Positions 48,109 to 57,548 of a DNA stretch of 64,000 nucleotides are shown piece after piece (positions within the stretch are counted from its first letter, which is position 1; each line of letters begins with the position of its first letter). The notes under the pieces are model-generated. The model was not told the DNA's origin. It was given only the letters and a program-made list of their open reading frames with translations, and made no database searches. The translations under genes and the position numbers were made by a program. The stretch spans positions 2,161,359 to 2,225,358 of the forward strand of contig NZ_KB849239.1 of NCBI RefSeq assembly GCF_000368085.1. Direction: 5' to 3'. This DNA is from Acinetobacter nosocomialis NIPH 2119 (GTDB taxonomy: Bacteria; Pseudomonadota; Gammaproteobacteria; Pseudomonadales; Moraxellaceae).

Positions 48109-49221
48109 TTATTCCATAGCGAATACGTCCATTTTAGTTTGGGCTACACATGATGCAATTGCATCTCCTACCTCATAAGTTTTCGCCTGACCGCCGATAT
48201 CGGCTGTCTTTGGCCCATTAATTAAGACATTCTCAATCGCGTGCATAATATCCTGACCTGCTTGGATACAACGCTCGTCTTCTTCACCAAAGAACTCGAA
48301 CATCATGGCACCCGACCAAATCGCAGCGATTGGGTTGGCAATTTGTTTACCGTAAATATCTGGTGCTGAACCATGTACAGGTTCAAACAGTGATGGGAAT
48401 TTTCTTTCTGGGTTTAAATTTGCTGAAGCAGCCAAACCAATGGTTCCCGTACATGCAGGACCTAAATCGGAAAGAATGTCGCCAAATAAATTCGATGCCA
48501 CAACCACATCAAAACGCTCAGGTTGCAACACAAAACGAGCCGCCAAAATATCAACATGCTGTTTATCAGCCTGAATTTGTGGATATTGTTTTGCCATCGC
48601 ATCAACGCGCTCATCCCAGTACGGCATGCTGACAGCAATACCATTTGATTTAGTCGCTGCAGTAATTTTTTTCGCATCACGTTGATTTGCAAATTCAAAT
48701 GCATAACGCAAAATGCGATCTACACCATGACGTGTAAATACAGCCTCTTGTAAAACAAACTCTCGGTCTGTTCCTTCAAAAGCTTTGCCACCAATGGCTG
48801 AGTACTCACCTTCACTGTTTTCACGAACCACATAAAAATCGATGTCGCCCGGTTTTTTACCCACTAATGGACATTTCACCCCAGGCATTAAGCGTACTGG
48901 ACGTAAATTCACATACTGGTCAAAACCCCGACGAAACTGGAGCAGTGAACCCCAAAGCGAAATATGGTCAGGCACTTTATCTGGCCAGCCTACAGCGCCA
49001 AAATAAATTGCATCGTAGCCCTGCAAAGTTTCAAACCAGTCATCCGGCATCATTTTGCCGTGCTCAAGGTAATAATCGCAGCTTGCCCAATCGAAAGCAT
49101 CTAACTGAAGCTCAATGCCATGCTTCTCTGCTGCTGCCTTTACAACCTTAATGCCTTCTGGTAGAACTTCTAAACCAATGCCATCGCCTGCAATCGTGGC
49201 AACTTTATATCTTTTTGCCAT
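48109..49221 (-). CDS. dmlA: D-malate / tartrate dehydrogenase (decarboxylating)
   Basis: NAD-dependent beta-decarboxylating dehydrogenase of 370 residues, converting D-malate to pyruvate and CO2. The isocitrate/isopropylmalate dehydrogenase fold is shown by GDGIGLEVLPEG, the arginine-rich substrate loop, VVRENSEGEYSAIGGK, VASNLFGDILSDLGPACTGTIGLAASANLNP and FEPVHGSAPDIYGKQIANPIA. The family also includes tartrate dehydrogenase (TtuC), but D-malate fits the carnitine route. It heads the six-gene operon, opposite the LysR gene. Confidence 0.9.
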   Translation of the reverse strand: MAKRYKVATIAGDGIGLEVLPEGIKVVKAAAEKHGIELQLDAFDWASCDYYLEHGKMMPDDWFETLQGYDAIYFGAVGWPDKVPDHISLWGSLLQFRRGFDQYVNLRPVRLMPGVKCPLVGKKPGDIDFYVVRENSEGEYSAIGGKAFEGTDREFVLQEAVFTRHGVDRILRYAFEFANQRDAKKITAATKSNGIAVSMPYWDERVDAMAKQYPQIQADKQHVDILAARFVLQPERFDVVVASNLFGDILSDLGPACTGTIGLAASANLNPERKFPSLFEPVHGSAPDIYGKQIANPIAAIWSGAMMFEFFGEEDERCIQAGQDIMHAIENVLINGPKTADIGGQAKTYEVGDAIASCVAQTKMDVFAME

Positions 49222-49258
49222 AAGCTTCCTTCACACCTTCGACTAATATCCTTGTATG

Positions 49259-49280
49259 GCTTAAACATGATGTTTTAAGC
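49259..49280. promoter_or_regulatory. Candidate LysR-type operator
   Basis: Near-palindrome with 7-bp arms GCTTAAA/TTTAAGC around eight central bases, fitting the T-N11-A style of LTTR sites. It lies between the divergent LysR gene and the dmlA promoter. Confidence 0.5.
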
Positions 49281-49324
49281 AAAAATGATCAACAACGGAA
49301 CTATCAATCCAATGGACACGGATC

Positions 49325-50305
49325 GTGAATAATCTACCTAACCTATCGGATTTAAAGGTTTTTTGCACAGTCGCCAAACTAAAAAGTTTTGTCGAATCTG
49401 CTGAGGAACTTGGGACATCGCCAGCTTTTATTAGCAAGCGAATTAATATTTTAGAAAACACGTTAAGCTGCAAACTTTTTCATCGCAGTACACGTCACGT
49501 TAGCCTGACGGAAGATGGCAAACTTATTCTTGAGAGAGTTTCAAATATTCTTGAGGAATTTGATGAAGTTTGTGAACTGGTCAATAACCCACTCAGTACA
49601 CCTACGGGTCGTATGGATATTATTAGTAGCTTTGGTTTTGGCAGAAAACATATCGCACCAATTTTGTCTAAATTAATGATGCTTTATCCAAAGCTTCAAA
49701 TACATTTTGACACCATCGACAATACCAAGGACTTGATTCAACACAGTATTGATTTAGACATCAGAATTGGTAATGAAATTGCGCCAAACATGATTGCAAA
49801 GAAGTTAGCTTCTAATTTTCGAATTTTATGTGCAGCACCTAGCTATTTACTTAAACACGGCGTACCTGACAGTATTGAAGATTTGCAAACACATGACTGT
49901 TTAACGATTAGTGAACGTGATCAATCATCTGTACTATGGAAATTTAGACATGCTTCTGAAGATGTTTCAGTGCATATCAAACCACGTTTTGTTTCTAATA
50001 ACGGCGAGATTATTCATCAGCTTGCCATAGAAGGCCACGGTATTATTTTCCGTTCGATTTGGGATGTTGCAGATGAATTGATTACCGGCCAACTTCAGCA
50101 TATTTTGCCTGAATATTGGCAAGACGCAGATGTATGGGCGGTTTATCCATCCCGTCTGAAAAGCTCTTCCAAACTGCAAACCTGTATTTTGTTTATTCAA
50201 AATGAATTACTGAATCGTTTACAGCATGTACAAAACCTAAACCGCGGACAACTCATTTCACCAGCCGTCAAACGAGAACCACCGCCTGAAAAAGTCTTTC
50301 TATAA
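49325..50305 (+). CDS. LysR-type transcriptional regulator of the carnitine cluster
   Basis: LTTR of 326 residues, starting at GTG 49325 (MNNLPNLSDLKVFCTVAKLKSFVESAEELGTS). The N-terminal winged helix-turn-helix spans about 1-65 (SPAFISKRINILENTLSCKLFHRSTRHVSLTEDG). The effector-binding domain runs about 90-300. It is divergent from the operon with a palindrome in the shared spacer, so it probably controls dmlA-to-cntB. The effector (carnitine, D-malate or other) is unknown. Confidence 0.88.
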   Translation: MNNLPNLSDLKVFCTVAKLKSFVESAEELGTSPAFISKRINILENTLSCKLFHRSTRHVSLTEDGKLILERVSNILEEFDEVCELVNNPLSTPTGRMDIISSFGFGRKHIAPILSKLMMLYPKLQIHFDTIDNTKDLIQHSIDLDIRIGNEIAPNMIAKKLASNFRILCAAPSYLLKHGVPDSIEDLQTHDCLTISERDQSSVLWKFRHASEDVSVHIKPRFVSNNGEIIHQLAIEGHGIIFRSIWDVADELITGQLQHILPEYWQDADVWAVYPSRLKSSSKLQTCILFIQNELLNRLQHVQNLNRGQLISPAVKREPPPEKVFL

Positions 50306-50310
50306 AAAAA

Positions 50311-50336
50311 CCCTAAGTGAGCCTATTCACTTAGGG
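50311..50336 (-). terminator. Terminator of the porin gene (shared with LysR)
   Basis: CCCTAAGTGA, short loop, TCACTTAGGG; followed by seven T residues on the minus strand. Confidence 0.85.
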
Positions 50337-50356
50337 TAATCGTTTGCTTTTAAATA

Positions 50357-51541
50357 TTAGAAATAATATCCAATTGAAAGATAAAACAGTTTATCCCAGT
50401 CATTACTACTACCTTGTGCAAGGCCATTTGCCCCACCACCTACCATTGGATCATTTTTACTCATAATATATTCACCTTGAATACCAATAGCTTTGTAATT
50501 AAAATAAACGCCTGCAATTAAACGCTCAGAGTCTTTATAGCCATCCTCATCTTTGAAAAAGCGACTATGAGAAATATAAGGCTTAATATTGGTAAGTTGA
50601 TGAAATGGCTGAGCGAAGGTGTAATTAATTTCATTAACCAAATACTTACCCTTATTCGCTACTTGATATGGATAGTCGAAAGCACCAATAGTTGAACTAT
50701 TTGGAAATAAATCATCTCCATTCGTGACATCTTGCTTACCTGCTAAGAACATCCATTGCCAAGCTTGGTATTGTGTTTGAGCAAACACATTCCATGACTT
50801 ACGATGTCCATCTATGTTTGTTCTTTTATTTTCTAAATCAGAATACCAAAACGAACCACCCAATTCTGTTGAAAAATTTTGAGCTTTATCAATTTCAAAT
50901 TTTCTAGATGCGCGGCCAATCCACATATTTTTTTCTTCAATATTAGTGCCATTGGACAAGTCATCAGCTTCAACAAAATTACCACTATATCGGCTTGAGT
51001 CCTTTGAAGTACCCTTATAATTTCCACCATCAGATGGATAAAAACCTAAGGTCAAATTATATTTATCATCTGCAAATTTATATTTAATTCCTAAATTATC
51101 AATATCTTCTAAACCAACGGTATTTAAAAGTGTCTCGTAATAACTGCTGCCCCAAAATTCTCCAAAGCCAAAATCAACAGGTTGTAAACCTACTGTAACT
51201 CTTTGTTGGTCAGACAGTTTATAACCTGCCCATGCTTTTTTTAGAAAAATTGCATCACACAGGCGATTATATTGGTAACAACGAGCATCTAAGCCCGCAA
51301 TCCAATCTGGATTTTCGTAACCCAACACTAATTTAATATCTGTGAGTCGCCAGTCATCATTTTGAGAGCCTTCATTGGCCCCAACCACATAGTCCTTATG
51401 TAAATAACGGGAACGTACCGCACCAGACACTTTAAATTGACCCGAATCTAAAGTTGGATCACCCCAACTCAAATCAGCCGCAGAAACTTGTGCTCCAGCA
51501 GTTAAGCTTAGAATTCCTAAAAATAATAATGACCTTTTCAT
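50357..51541 (-). CDS. Outer-membrane porin of the carnitine island
   Basis: Porin-like beta-barrel of 394 residues. It has a signal peptide MKRSLLFLGILSLTAGAQVSAA, alternating hydrophobic strands through the body (for example SGAVRSRYLHKDYV, WRLTDIKLVLGYE), and a C-terminal aromatic ending LFYLSIGYYF recognised by BAM. It resembles Acinetobacter porins annotated as carbohydrate or OprD-like, but no exact family was recognised. Position within the tRNA-bracketed island suggests it admits carnitine or a relative; this is contextual inference. Confidence 0.78.
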   Translation of the reverse strand: MKRSLLFLGILSLTAGAQVSAADLSWGDPTLDSGQFKVSGAVRSRYLHKDYVVGANEGSQNDDWRLTDIKLVLGYENPDWIAGLDARCYQYNRLCDAIFLKKAWAGYKLSDQQRVTVGLQPVDFGFGEFWGSSYYETLLNTVGLEDIDNLGIKYKFADDKYNLTLGFYPSDGGNYKGTSKDSSRYSGNFVEADDLSNGTNIEEKNMWIGRASRKFEIDKAQNFSTELGGSFWYSDLENKRTNIDGHRKSWNVFAQTQYQAWQWMFLAGKQDVTNGDDLFPNSSTIGAFDYPYQVANKGKYLVNEINYTFAQPFHQLTNIKPYISHSRFFKDEDGYKDSERLIAGVYFNYKAIGIQGEYIMSKNDPMVGGGANGLAQGSSNDWDKLFYLSIGYYF

Positions 51542-51661
51542 GTCTTCAACATCCTTGTTAAGTGTTATAAGAACATGAAGAAATTGGGTTAGACAAACAA
51601 TGCCAGAACTATAAAGTCGGTCTTTACAAACTGTGTTTAATCAAAAAATAAGCATAAAAAA

Positions 51662-51683
51662 AGACCACGCAGGAGCGTGGTCT
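51662..51683 (-). terminator. Terminator of tRNA-Met copy 2
   Basis: AGACCACGC, AGGA loop, GCGTGGTCT, followed by T-run on the minus strand. Nearly the same hairpin as beside copy 1. Confidence 0.85.
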
Positions 51684-51689
51684 GTAAAA

Positions 51690-51766
51690 TGGTGGCTATG
51701 ACGAGACTTGAACTTGTGACCCCCGCATTATGAGTGCGGTGCTCTAACCAACTGAGCTACATAGCC
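51690..51766 (-). tRNA. tRNA-Met (CAU, elongator), copy 2
   Basis: Same 77-base sequence as copy 1 as far as can be compared by eye, including encoded CCA, CTCATAA anticodon loop, and flanking sequence on both sides. It lies between rnpB and the porin gene. Confidence 0.94.
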
Positions 51767-51781
51767 GTAAACTGTGCGCGC

Positions 51782-51810
51782 ATTATCTTAGCTTCTTTAC
51801 CGCGCGTCAA
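51782..51810 (-). promoter_or_regulatory. Promoter of tRNA-Met copy 2
   Basis: Minus strand -35 TTGACG, 17-base spacer, -10 GATAAT, same distance to the tRNA as copy 1. Confidence 0.7.
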
Positions 51811-51832
51811 GAAAAATTTTAAATAAAATGAG

Positions 51833-52194
<362 letters not shown>

Positions 52195-52212
52195 TATTAA
52201 CAAATTTATTCA

Positions 52213-52972
<760 letters not shown>

Positions 52973-53104
52973 CTAGTACTCTAATTGTATTGTGCACCTA
53001 TTTTAGCAAAAGTTATACATGAGGCGAAATATTGATATGTGGGAAAAAACTTCACCTTGGCATCAGTTTACGGCACAATAGGGGCAATTGTGGAAGTTTG
53101 AATT

Positions 53105-53581
53105 ATGGCGAAAGCAACTGTAGTAAAGAAACATAATGGCGGAACCATCGCACAAAATAAACGTGCCCGTCATGATTATTTTATCGAAGAAAAATTTGAA
53201 GCTGGCATGTCTTTACTCGGCTGGGAAGTAAAGTCTTTACGTGCTGGTCGTATGAGTTTGACAGAAAGTTATGTCATTTTTAAAAACGGTGAAGCATTTT
53301 TATTTGGTGCACAAATTCAACCGCTCCTTTCTGCATCTACACATATCGTGCCGGAAGCTACACGTACACGTAAATTATTATTATCTCGTCGTGAACTTGA
53401 AAAGCTTATGGGTGCAGTGAACCAAAAAGGTTATTCGTGCGTTCCATTAGCATGTTACTGGAAAGGTCATCTGGTCAAGCTTGAAATTGCACTCGTGAAA
53501 GGTAAACAACTCCACGATAAACGTGCGACTGAAAAAGAACGTGACTGGCAACGTGATAAAGCCCGTATATTTCATAAATAA
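53105..53581 (+). CDS. smpB: SsrA-binding protein SmpB
   Basis: Binds tmRNA and delivers it to stalled ribosomes for trans-translation. The 158-residue protein shows [40 protein letters not shown], the oligonucleotide-binding core, and the basic C-terminal tail [15 protein letters not shown] that mimics the mRNA path. In many relatives smpB lies beside the bamE-rnfH region; here it is about 49 kb away. A terminator follows. Confidence 0.96.
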   Translation: MAKATVVKKHNGGTIAQNKRARHDYFIEEKFEAGMSLLGWEVKSLRAGRMSLTESYVIFKNGEAFLFGAQIQPLLSASTHIVPEATRTRKLLLSRRELEKLMGAVNQKGYSCVPLACYWKGHLVKLEIALVKGKQLHDKRATEKERDWQRDKARIFHK

Positions 53582-53587
53582 TAGACT

Positions 53588-53617
53588 AAAAAGCCTCTAT
53601 AAAGAGGCTTTTTTATT
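53588..53617. terminator. Bidirectional terminator between smpB and the flavodoxin gene
   Basis: AAAAAGCCTCT, ATAA loop, AGAGGCTTTTTT. Confidence 0.86.
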
Positions 53618-53622
53618 TTTTA

Positions 53623-54174
53623 CTAATTTAATCTATATAAAAGTCCAGCAATATATTCACCAAACCATTTAGCAGTATCTAAATCACCTTGTGGCGGTGT
53701 AATTTCAACTGGTGCATTATCTGATTGAGTCATCAACCCTAAACAGCTCGATAAACGGTTTAAATCAGTTTCGGTATGGCCTGTTGTCATTAAAGGCAAA
53801 CCAGACCAGAGCATGCCATGCTGCATCGCAAAAATATTAAGTTGTTGCAAAACCGCTAGCTTATCACCACTCAGGCCACCTGAATTTGCAAAACCCGCTG
53901 CTAATTTGCCTTGCCATAAACGATTTTTCCAGCGTTTGGAGGTACTATCCATAAACTTTTTAAAGTCGGCAGTTACACTCCCCATATATGTTGGAGAACC
54001 AAAAATAATACCCTGTGAGGCATCTAAAACATCCCAGTCAATGTGCTCAATATTCATCACATGTACTTTAACACCCATCACTTGTGCACCAGCAGCAATA
54101 GCAGATGCTACCTTTGCGGTATGACCATATGGACTGTGATAGACAATAGAAAGATGTTTTTCAGGCAAAGACAT
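53623..54174 (-). CDS. Flavodoxin-family NAD(P)H:quinone-reductase-like protein
   Basis: FMN-binding protein of 183 residues. It has the phosphate loop VYHSPYGHTAKVASAIAAG near the N-terminus, IIFGSPTYMGSVTADFKKFMD, and GKLAAGFANSGGLSGDKLAVLQQLNIFAMQHGMLWSGLPL. These are the segments of the flavodoxin/WrbA fold. It is slightly shorter than WrbA (about 198) and the central insertion is different, so quinone reductase activity is likely but not certain. Confidence 0.82.
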   Translation of the reverse strand: MSLPEKHLSIVYHSPYGHTAKVASAIAAGAQVMGVKVHVMNIEHIDWDVLDASQGIIFGSPTYMGSVTADFKKFMDSTSKRWKNRLWQGKLAAGFANSGGLSGDKLAVLQQLNIFAMQHGMLWSGLPLMTTGHTETDLNRLSSCLGLMTQSDNAPVEITPPQGDLDTAKWFGEYIAGLLYRLN

Positions 54175-54302
54175 AAGCTTAATATTTTGAGCGATTTTTT
54201 GTATTTTATCATTTTATTAAAAGTTGCTAAACCGTGATCTAAGAATATCAAAAATTAGCTTTTAAGCAGTTTATTTAAGTAAATACTGAAAATACAAAAA
54301 AT

Positions 54303-54349
54303 AAAAAACTCCCTTATATTATTTTTAAATTTAAATAACATAAGAGAGT
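54303..54349 (-). terminator. Terminator of the rluD-pgeF operon
   Basis: Long AT-rich stem with ACTC/GAGT ends, several G-U pairs, followed on the minus strand by TTTTTTATTTTTT. Confidence 0.72.
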
Positions 54350-54396
54350 AATATCACAACAATCGTACTTCTAAAATTAAATACGATTTTTATAAA

Positions 54397-55134
54397 TTAC
54401 ATAAAAACAAAAGTTGCCATACGGCCAGTTTTAGCATCACGGCGGTAAGAGAAATACTCTTCTTGCTGTTGATATGAGCATTGATCGCCGCCTAAAACTT
54501 GCTTAACACCAAGGCCTTGCAAAATAAAACGAGCAATCGCGTATAAATCTGCATGAAATTTATCTGGAGCTGCTCCATCAATAAATGCAGTTTCCAATTC
54601 AGGATATTTACTACAAAAAGCAGTTTTTACTTCGGCTCCAATTTCAAAGCAAGGTTGACTAATCGCAGCTCCTAACCACGCCCAAGTTGGAGGGCTTTGC
54701 ATTGCAGCAACTGTATTTTCAATAATACCGCCCGCCAAACCTCGCCACCCTGCATGTAAGTTGGCAACTTCAGTGCCCTCTGCGTTACCAAGTACTACAG
54801 GCAAACAATCGGCTGTCATCATCATTAACGCATGACCTTTGGTTTGAGTAATCAATCCATCGCCAATTAAGGCTGTAAAGGGAATTTGTTCATTTACCGT
54901 ATGACAAATCGTACTATGCGTTTGGGTCATCCATGTCATTTTCTTAACACCAAACTGAGCAAATTCGTCTAAAAGCATCATTCGATGCTGCTGAACGCGT
55001 GCAGCTTCATCTTTAACGTGTAAAGCAAGATTAAACCCAGTTAATTCGGTTTGGTCCGTTGGCAAAGCCAAAGGATGTTGAACACGTGTCTGCCCTACAA
55101 ATACGCCTTGCGGTAAACCTTGAACAAATTCCAT
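54397..55134 (-). CDS. pgeF: Purine nucleoside phosphorylase / cell-wall editing protein PgeF (YfiH, DUF152)
   Basis: Protein of 245 residues of the former multicopper-polyphenol-oxidase group. It has the metal and substrate motifs WMTQTHSTICH (QxHS), MMTADCLPVVLG (TADCLP) and ANLHAGWRGLAGGIIENTV. E. coli YfiH limits peptidoglycan precursor errors; other members split adenosine. The start at 55134 has AAGGA seven bases upstream; a nearby ATG at 55140 is too close to it. It follows rluD by 10 bases, a common pairing. Confidence 0.9.
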   Translation of the reverse strand: MEFVQGLPQGVFVGQTRVQHPLALPTDQTELTGFNLALHVKDEAARVQQHRMMLLDEFAQFGVKKMTWMTQTHSTICHTVNEQIPFTALIGDGLITQTKGHALMMMTADCLPVVLGNAEGTEVANLHAGWRGLAGGIIENTVAAMQSPPTWAWLGAAISQPCFEIGAEVKTAFCSKYPELETAFIDGAAPDKFHADLYAIARFILQGLGVKQVLGGDQCSYQQQEEYFSYRRDAKTGRMATFVFM

Positions 55135-55144
55135 ATGCATGTCC

Positions 55145-56197
55145 TTAATATGCAGCGTTTTCTGAACGTAGCACATTAACCAACTGAGTAAAATCTTCAG
55201 GCCAAGGTGCTTCAAATAACATTTCTTCACCAGTACGCGGATGTTTTAAACCCAACTTAGCTGCATGCAATGCTTGACGTTTGAAACCACGTAAAGTTTC
55301 AATGAGTAATTCAGATGCACCAGCAGGTACACGTACACGGTTCATATAAACCTGATCACCAATCAAGCCGTAACCAATATAACTAAAATGCACACGAATC
55401 TGATGAGTTCGGCCTGTTTCAAGACGAGCTTGCACACGAGTAAAATCTTTAAAACGCTCTTTTACGTTGTAATGCGTCACTGCATCACGCCCACCCGGTA
55501 AAATCGCCATTTTCACACGGTCAACTGGGTGGCGTTTAATTGGCTCATCAATCGTACCGCCAGCAATAATATTTCCATAAACAACTAAGTCATATACACG
55601 ATAAACCGACTTATTTGCCAACTGTTTACTTAAAGAAAATTGCGCTTCTAGTGTTTTAGCAACAACTAATAGTCCACTGGTGTCTTTATCAATACGATGT
55701 ACTAAACCAGCACGAGAAAGTTCTGCCAATTTTGGAAAATGATAAAGCAAGGCATTCACTAAAGTTCCAGAGGTATTACCTGCTCCTGGATGCACTACCA
55801 TCCCTACTGGTTTATTAATGACTAAAATATCATCATCTTCATAAACAATATTAAGTGGAATGTTTTCAGGTTGACTCGTCGTCTGAGCTTCAAGCTCAAC
55901 TTCGAGCGTAAGTAGCTCTGTCCCTTCACAACGATGCTTAGGTTTAACAATGTTACCATTCACCAACAGATGGCCATCCTTCAACCATTGCTTGAGCTTT
56001 TCACGCGAAAACTCACTCCACACCATGGCTGCAACTTGGTCGATACGTTGCCCTAAGTAGCTTTCATCTAACTGAACTTGCAACGATAAACGTGTTGCAG
56101 TTGTATCAGAAGTATGGTTATCTGCATCCTCAGAATCTTCAAGTAAATTGAAGTCGGTTTCAGAGAAGTTTGTGTTTGAAGATTGTGCTGAAGTCAT
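55145..56197 (-). CDS. rluD: 23S rRNA pseudouridine synthase RluD
   Basis: Modifies U1911, U1915 and U1917 in helix 69 of 23S rRNA in E. coli. The 350-residue protein has an acidic N-terminal extension of about 35 residues, an S4 domain (LGQRIDQVAAMVWSEFSREKLKQWLKDGHLLVNG), and the catalytic RHRIDKDTSGLLVVAKT-type block (here GLVHRIDKDTSGLLVVAK) with the nucleophilic Asp. RLETGRTHQIRVHFSYIG is the third family motif. It is divergent from bamD, the order found in Pseudomonas. Confidence 0.95.
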   Translation of the reverse strand: MTSAQSSNTNFSETDFNLLEDSEDADNHTSDTTATRLSLQVQLDESYLGQRIDQVAAMVWSEFSREKLKQWLKDGHLLVNGNIVKPKHRCEGTELLTLEVELEAQTTSQPENIPLNIVYEDDDILVINKPVGMVVHPGAGNTSGTLVNALLYHFPKLAELSRAGLVHRIDKDTSGLLVVAKTLEAQFSLSKQLANKSVYRVYDLVVYGNIIAGGTIDEPIKRHPVDRVKMAILPGGRDAVTHYNVKERFKDFTRVQARLETGRTHQIRVHFSYIGYGLIGDQVYMNRVRVPAGASELLIETLRGFKRQALHAAKLGLKHPRTGEEMLFEAPWPEDFTQLVNVLRSENAAY

Positions 56198-56268
56198 TTG
56201 ATCATTGAGATAAAAGTGGTTTAATAGCGCAATTGTAGCTCATTGCCCAACATAACAGAGGAGTTTTT

Positions 56269-57390
56269 ATGTCGCTACCACGTTATAAAATTACGATGCT
56301 TGCCTTATCTCTAGGTGTAGCGTCTGCATTTGTGGGCTGTAGCAGCAATCCAAGTAAAAAAGAAGTGGTCGATACTGGCCCGCAATCTAGTGAACAAGCA
56401 TATTTTGAAAAGGCCCAAAAATCTCTTGATCGTGGTCAATATCTTGAAGCTACTAAATCTTTAGAAGCGATTGACACCTATTATCCAACTGGACAATACG
56501 CGCAACAAGCACAACTCGAACTTCTCTATTCAAAATTTAAACAAAAAGATTATGAAGGGGCGATTGCTCTAGCTGAACGCTTTATTCGTTTAAATCCTCA
56601 GCATCCAAATGTAGATTATGCCTACTATGTACGTGGCGTATCTAACATGGAGCTGAACTATGACAGTTTATTGCGCTACACATCTTTGCAACAATCACAC
56701 CGTGACATCAGTTATTTAAAAGTTGCTTATCAAAACTTTGTTGATCTGATTCGCCGCTTCCCAAGCAGCCAATATTCTGTCGATGCAGCACAGCGTATGA
56801 AATTTATTGGTCAAGAGCTTGCTGAAAGCGAAATGAATGCTGCACGCTTTAACGTTAAACGTAAAGCATGGGTTGCAGCAGCTGAGCGTTCACAATGGGT
56901 TATTGAACACTATCCACAAACACCTCAAATACCAGAAGCATTAGCAACTTTGGCATATAGCTATGACCAGTTGGGTGACAAAGCAACTTCACAACAATAC
57001 ATTGAAGTTTTAAAGCTTAATTATCCTAGCCTTGTTAATAAAAATGGCACAGTAAACATGCGTGCTGCCCGTAAAGAAGGCAACTGGATTAACCGTGCTA
57101 CCTTGGGTATTCTCGGCCGTGAATCTAAGTCTACAACACCTGATACTACGACTACTGAAACAGAACCTAAACGTAGTCTACTGAACCGTGTAAGCTTTGG
57201 TTTAATGGGTAATTCTGGCAAAGAAGAAACTCAAGAAACAACAAAAGCACCGGTTGAGACTCCAAAAACTGAACGTAGCTGGACTAACCGTTTAAGCTTC
57301 GGTTTACTTGATAAGCCTGAAAAAGCAGCAGAAGGTGCAACCACTGCACCTGCAGCATCTTCAACTGAACCGGACGACGCTGCTCAATAA
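56269..57390 (+). CDS. bamD: Outer membrane assembly lipoprotein BamD with an extended repeat-bearing C-terminus
   Basis: Essential TPR lipoprotein of the BAM complex. The lipobox ends in FVGC (Cys24). TPR units cover about 40-260, including AYFEKAQKSLDRGQYLEATKSLEAI and DYAYYVRGVSNMELNY. At 373 residues it is about 130 longer than E. coli BamD (245). The extra C-terminal part (about 265-373) carries three similar blocks, NWINRATLGILG at 272, LLNRVSFGLMG near 304 and WTNRLSFGLL near 338, separated by Thr/Pro/Glu-rich linkers. GGAG precedes the ATG. Function of the tail is unknown. Confidence 0.93.
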   Translation: MSLPRYKITMLALSLGVASAFVGCSSNPSKKEVVDTGPQSSEQAYFEKAQKSLDRGQYLEATKSLEAIDTYYPTGQYAQQAQLELLYSKFKQKDYEGAIALAERFIRLNPQHPNVDYAYYVRGVSNMELNYDSLLRYTSLQQSHRDISYLKVAYQNFVDLIRRFPSSQYSVDAAQRMKFIGQELAESEMNAARFNVKRKAWVAAAERSQWVIEHYPQTPQIPEALATLAYSYDQLGDKATSQQYIEVLKLNYPSLVNKNGTVNMRAARKEGNWINRATLGILGRESKSTTPDTTTTETEPKRSLLNRVSFGLMGNSGKEETQETTKAPVETPKTERSWTNRLSFGLLDKPEKAAEGATTAPAASSTEPDDAAQ

Positions 57391-57413
57391 GTCATAACAG
57401 CTTAAAAATAACC

Positions 57414-57452
57414 AACAAACAGGCAAGTGATATGACTTGCCTGTTTGTTTTT
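57414..57452 (+). terminator. bamD terminator
   Basis: AACAAACAGGCAAGT, GATATG loop, ACTTGCCTGTTT, then T-rich. Confidence 0.88.
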
Positions 57453-57548
57453 ATAAAATAGTAAAATATTTATCGGGCATATCTCGTTTCATCATGTCAG
57501 AATAATCTGACCTATCGCATCATTAGTTTAAACACGGTTATCTGAATT

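Noticed and set aside
48330..48632. 100-codon ORF antisense to dmlA
   Set aside because: No ribosome site or known motif; coding frame on the other strand is unambiguous.
41539..51766. tRNA-linked integrative element with attL/attR
   Set aside because: The direct repeats cover whole tRNA genes with promoters and terminators, and there is no integrase or excisionase; homologous duplication explains the data better.
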